DNA of 14,641 nt, from positions 1-14,641 of the forward strand of contig SCVT01000298.1 of assembly GCA_004296815.1 (NCBI GenBank), given 5' to 3'. The translations under genes were made by a program, and so were the position numbers. A model generated the notes under the pieces. That model made no database searches. It saw only the letters and a list, made by a program, of their open reading frames with translations, and had not been told where the DNA came from. Origin of the DNA: Reyranella sp. Lineage in GTDB: Bacteria; Pseudomonadota; Alphaproteobacteria; Reyranellales; Reyranellaceae. Of the stretch, positions 13,375 through 14,641 are shown one piece after another (within the stretch, counting starts at the first letter, position 1; every line of letters begins with the position of its first letter).

Positions 13375-13422
13375 GCCAAGAGACCTTTCTTTTACAGGTC
13401 CGAGACGCTAAGCCCGCAGCCG

Positions 13423-14641
13423 ATGTCCCAGCCCGCCGCCCCGCCGCGGCCCTCCCCGGCGCGGCTCTCTCCGACGGGCCCGCCCACCATCGCGATCGTT
13501 CTGCTGTCCGTTGCGGCCTTCGCCGCGGCCGCCAACATGCGGGTGATCGACCCGCTGCTGGTGCAGCTCGCGGCCGGCTTCGACGTCACGGTGGGCGAGG
13601 CCTCGATGGCGGCGACCGCCTTCCTGTTCGCCAACGGCGTCTTCGTGCTGGTCCACGGTCCGTTCGGCGACCGCTACGGCAAGATGCCCGTCGTGGCGAT
13701 CGCCTGCCTCGCCGCCGCCCTCTGCTGCGGCCTCAGCGCGTTCTCGGCGTCGCTCGGCATGCTGACCCTGGCGCGCTTCCTCACCGGCGCGACGAGCTCG
13801 GCGATCATCCCGCTCGCCATCGCCTGGGTCGGCGACAATGTGAGCTACGACAAGCGGCAGGCGACGCTGGCGCGCTTCCTCACCGGCCAGACGCTCGGCC
13901 TGATGACCGGCACCGCGCTGGGCGGCGCGATCGGCGACTGGCTGGGCTGGCGCTCGGTGTTCTGGGTGCTGGCCGCGGTCTATGTCGCGGCGGGCAGCGC
14001 GCTGTTCGTCGTGATGCGGGCGCGGCCGGAGATCGCGCGGCCGGGCGAACGGGCGGCGGGCTCGATGATCGGCCAGATGCTGCGCGTGCTGCGGCGGCGC
14101 TGGGCGGTCACAGTCATCCTCGTCGTGGCGCTGGAAGGCGGCGTGTTCTGGGGCGCTTTCACCTTCGTAGGCGCCGACCTGCATCAGCGCTTTGGCCTCG
14201 GCTTCGCAGCCATCGGGCTCGCGGTCGCAGCCTTCGGCGCCGGCGGCTTCCTCTACGTGACGGTGGCGCCGCGGCTGGTGCGGCGCCTCGGTGAACGCGG
14301 CCTCTGCACCTGGGGCGGTGTGGGCCTCGGCCTCGCTTTCGCCGCGATGGCGCTGGCACCCAACGCCGAGACGGAGTTTGCGGCCATCGTGCTCTCGGGC
14401 GTGTCGTTCTACATGCTGCACAACACGCTGCAGGTGCACGGCACACAGATGGCGCCGGAAGCGCGCGGCGCCGGCATGGCGCTGTTCGCGCTCTGCCTGT
14501 TCCTCGGCCAGGCGATCGGCGTGCCGATCGCGGCGCCCATCGTGGATCGCTGGGGTGCGGTGCCGATCTTCTGGGCGGCCGCGATCTTCCTGCCGCTGCT
14601 CGCCTTCTGGTTCTCGGCCGCGATCGGCCGGCGTGCTCAGT
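13423..14641 (+). CDS. MFS transporter (drug/sugar-efflux type), 3' end cut by window
   Basis: 406 residues are visible with no stop codon, so the gene runs past the window but is probably nearly complete (the family is usually about 390-420). A major facilitator superfamily secondary transporter, probably an efflux antiporter. Motif A is GPFGDRYGK at residues 79-87, in the loop after helix 2. [21 protein letters not shown] matches the helix 4 region. The second half repeats the pattern with [19 protein letters not shown], typical of the arabinose-efflux-like/Bcr-type branch. The N-terminal 20 residues are proline-rich and cytosolic. No Shine-Dalgarno sequence precedes ATG 13423, and no alternative ATG, GTG or TTG lies just upstream in frame. 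Divergent from the terC-family gene. Substrate cannot be told from sequence. Confidence 0.88.
   Translation, partial: MSQPAAPPRPSPARLSPTGPPTIAIVLLSVAAFAAAANMRVIDPLLVQLAAGFDVTVGEASMAATAFLFANGVFVLVHGPFGDRYGKMPVVAIACLAAALCCGLSAFSASLGMLTLARFLTGATSSAIIPLAIAWVGDNVSYDKRQATLARFLTGQTLGLMTGTALGGAIGDWLGWRSVFWVLAAVYVAAGSALFVVMRARPEIARPGERAAGSMIGQMLRVLRRRWAVTVILVVALEGGVFWGAFTFVGADLHQRFGLGFAAIGLAVAAFGAGGFLYVTVAPRLVRRLGERGLCTWGGVGLGLAFAAMALAPNAETEFAAIVLSGVSFYMLHNTLQVHGTQMAPEARGAGMALFALCLFLGQAIGVPIAAPIVDRWGAVPIFWAAAIFLPLLAFWFSAAIGRRAQ

Noticed and set aside
13408..14439. Minus-strand frame of 343 codons at the right end
   Set aside because: It is antisense to the MFS gene, which has clear motif A and membrane helices. 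Its own product is His/Arg/Glu-rich without domain features.

Overview
This is a GC-rich (roughly two-thirds G+C), gene-dense bacterial chromosome segment with 15 protein genes, two of them cut by the window edges. Gene content points to an alphaproteobacterium of the Rhizobiales/Rhodospirillales kind: a Tat-exported TRAP solute-binding protein, a long DctM, a class III cyclase with an N-terminal domain typical of that group, an NtaA-type flavin monooxygenase and oligopeptidase B. I cannot name the genus. I found no tRNA, rRNA, CRISPR array, insertion sequence or phage gene, and no gene-free stretch above about 110 bases.

Layout. 1-557 (+): C-terminal end of a prolyl-oligopeptidase family peptidase. 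651-5436 (+): a TRAP transporter (dctP, an intrinsic terminator, dctQ, dctM), with a cytoplasmic beta-lactamase-fold serine hydrolase starting 9 bases after dctM. 8004 down to 5441 (-): an LLM-class flavin monooxygenase followed by a class III adenylate cyclase. 8096-8887 (+): a cysteine-laddered pentapeptide-repeat protein, divergent from the monooxygenase. 11396 down to 8891 (-): a tightly packed three-gene operon of a short-chain dehydrogenase, a phytanoyl-CoA dioxygenase family Fe(II)/2-oxoglutarate enzyme and a PuuE-like polysaccharide-deacetylase-fold hydrolase. 11503-12587 (+): msrB and msrA, both with export signals. 13363 down to 12584 (-): a TerC-family membrane protein. 13423-end (+): an MFS transporter, cut by the window edge.

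How the genes work together. The TRAP genes import an unidentified, probably carboxylate-type solute, and the coupled serine hydrolase may act on it inside the cell. The dehydrogenase, dioxygenase and hydrolase operon looks like a small, uncharacterised catabolic cassette: hydroxylation, alcohol oxidation and C-N bond hydrolysis, in an order I cannot determine. MsrB and MsrA would repair both diastereomers of methionine sulfoxide in envelope proteins.

No gene here is clearly a new defence or mobile system. The best leads are the pentapeptide protein, whose 13 cysteines all fall on one helix position, and the dehydrogenase/dioxygenase/hydrolase cassette. A third theme is unusually tight packing: three convergent gene pairs have 4, 3 or -4 bases between their stop codons, leaving no room for ordinary terminators outside coding sequence.
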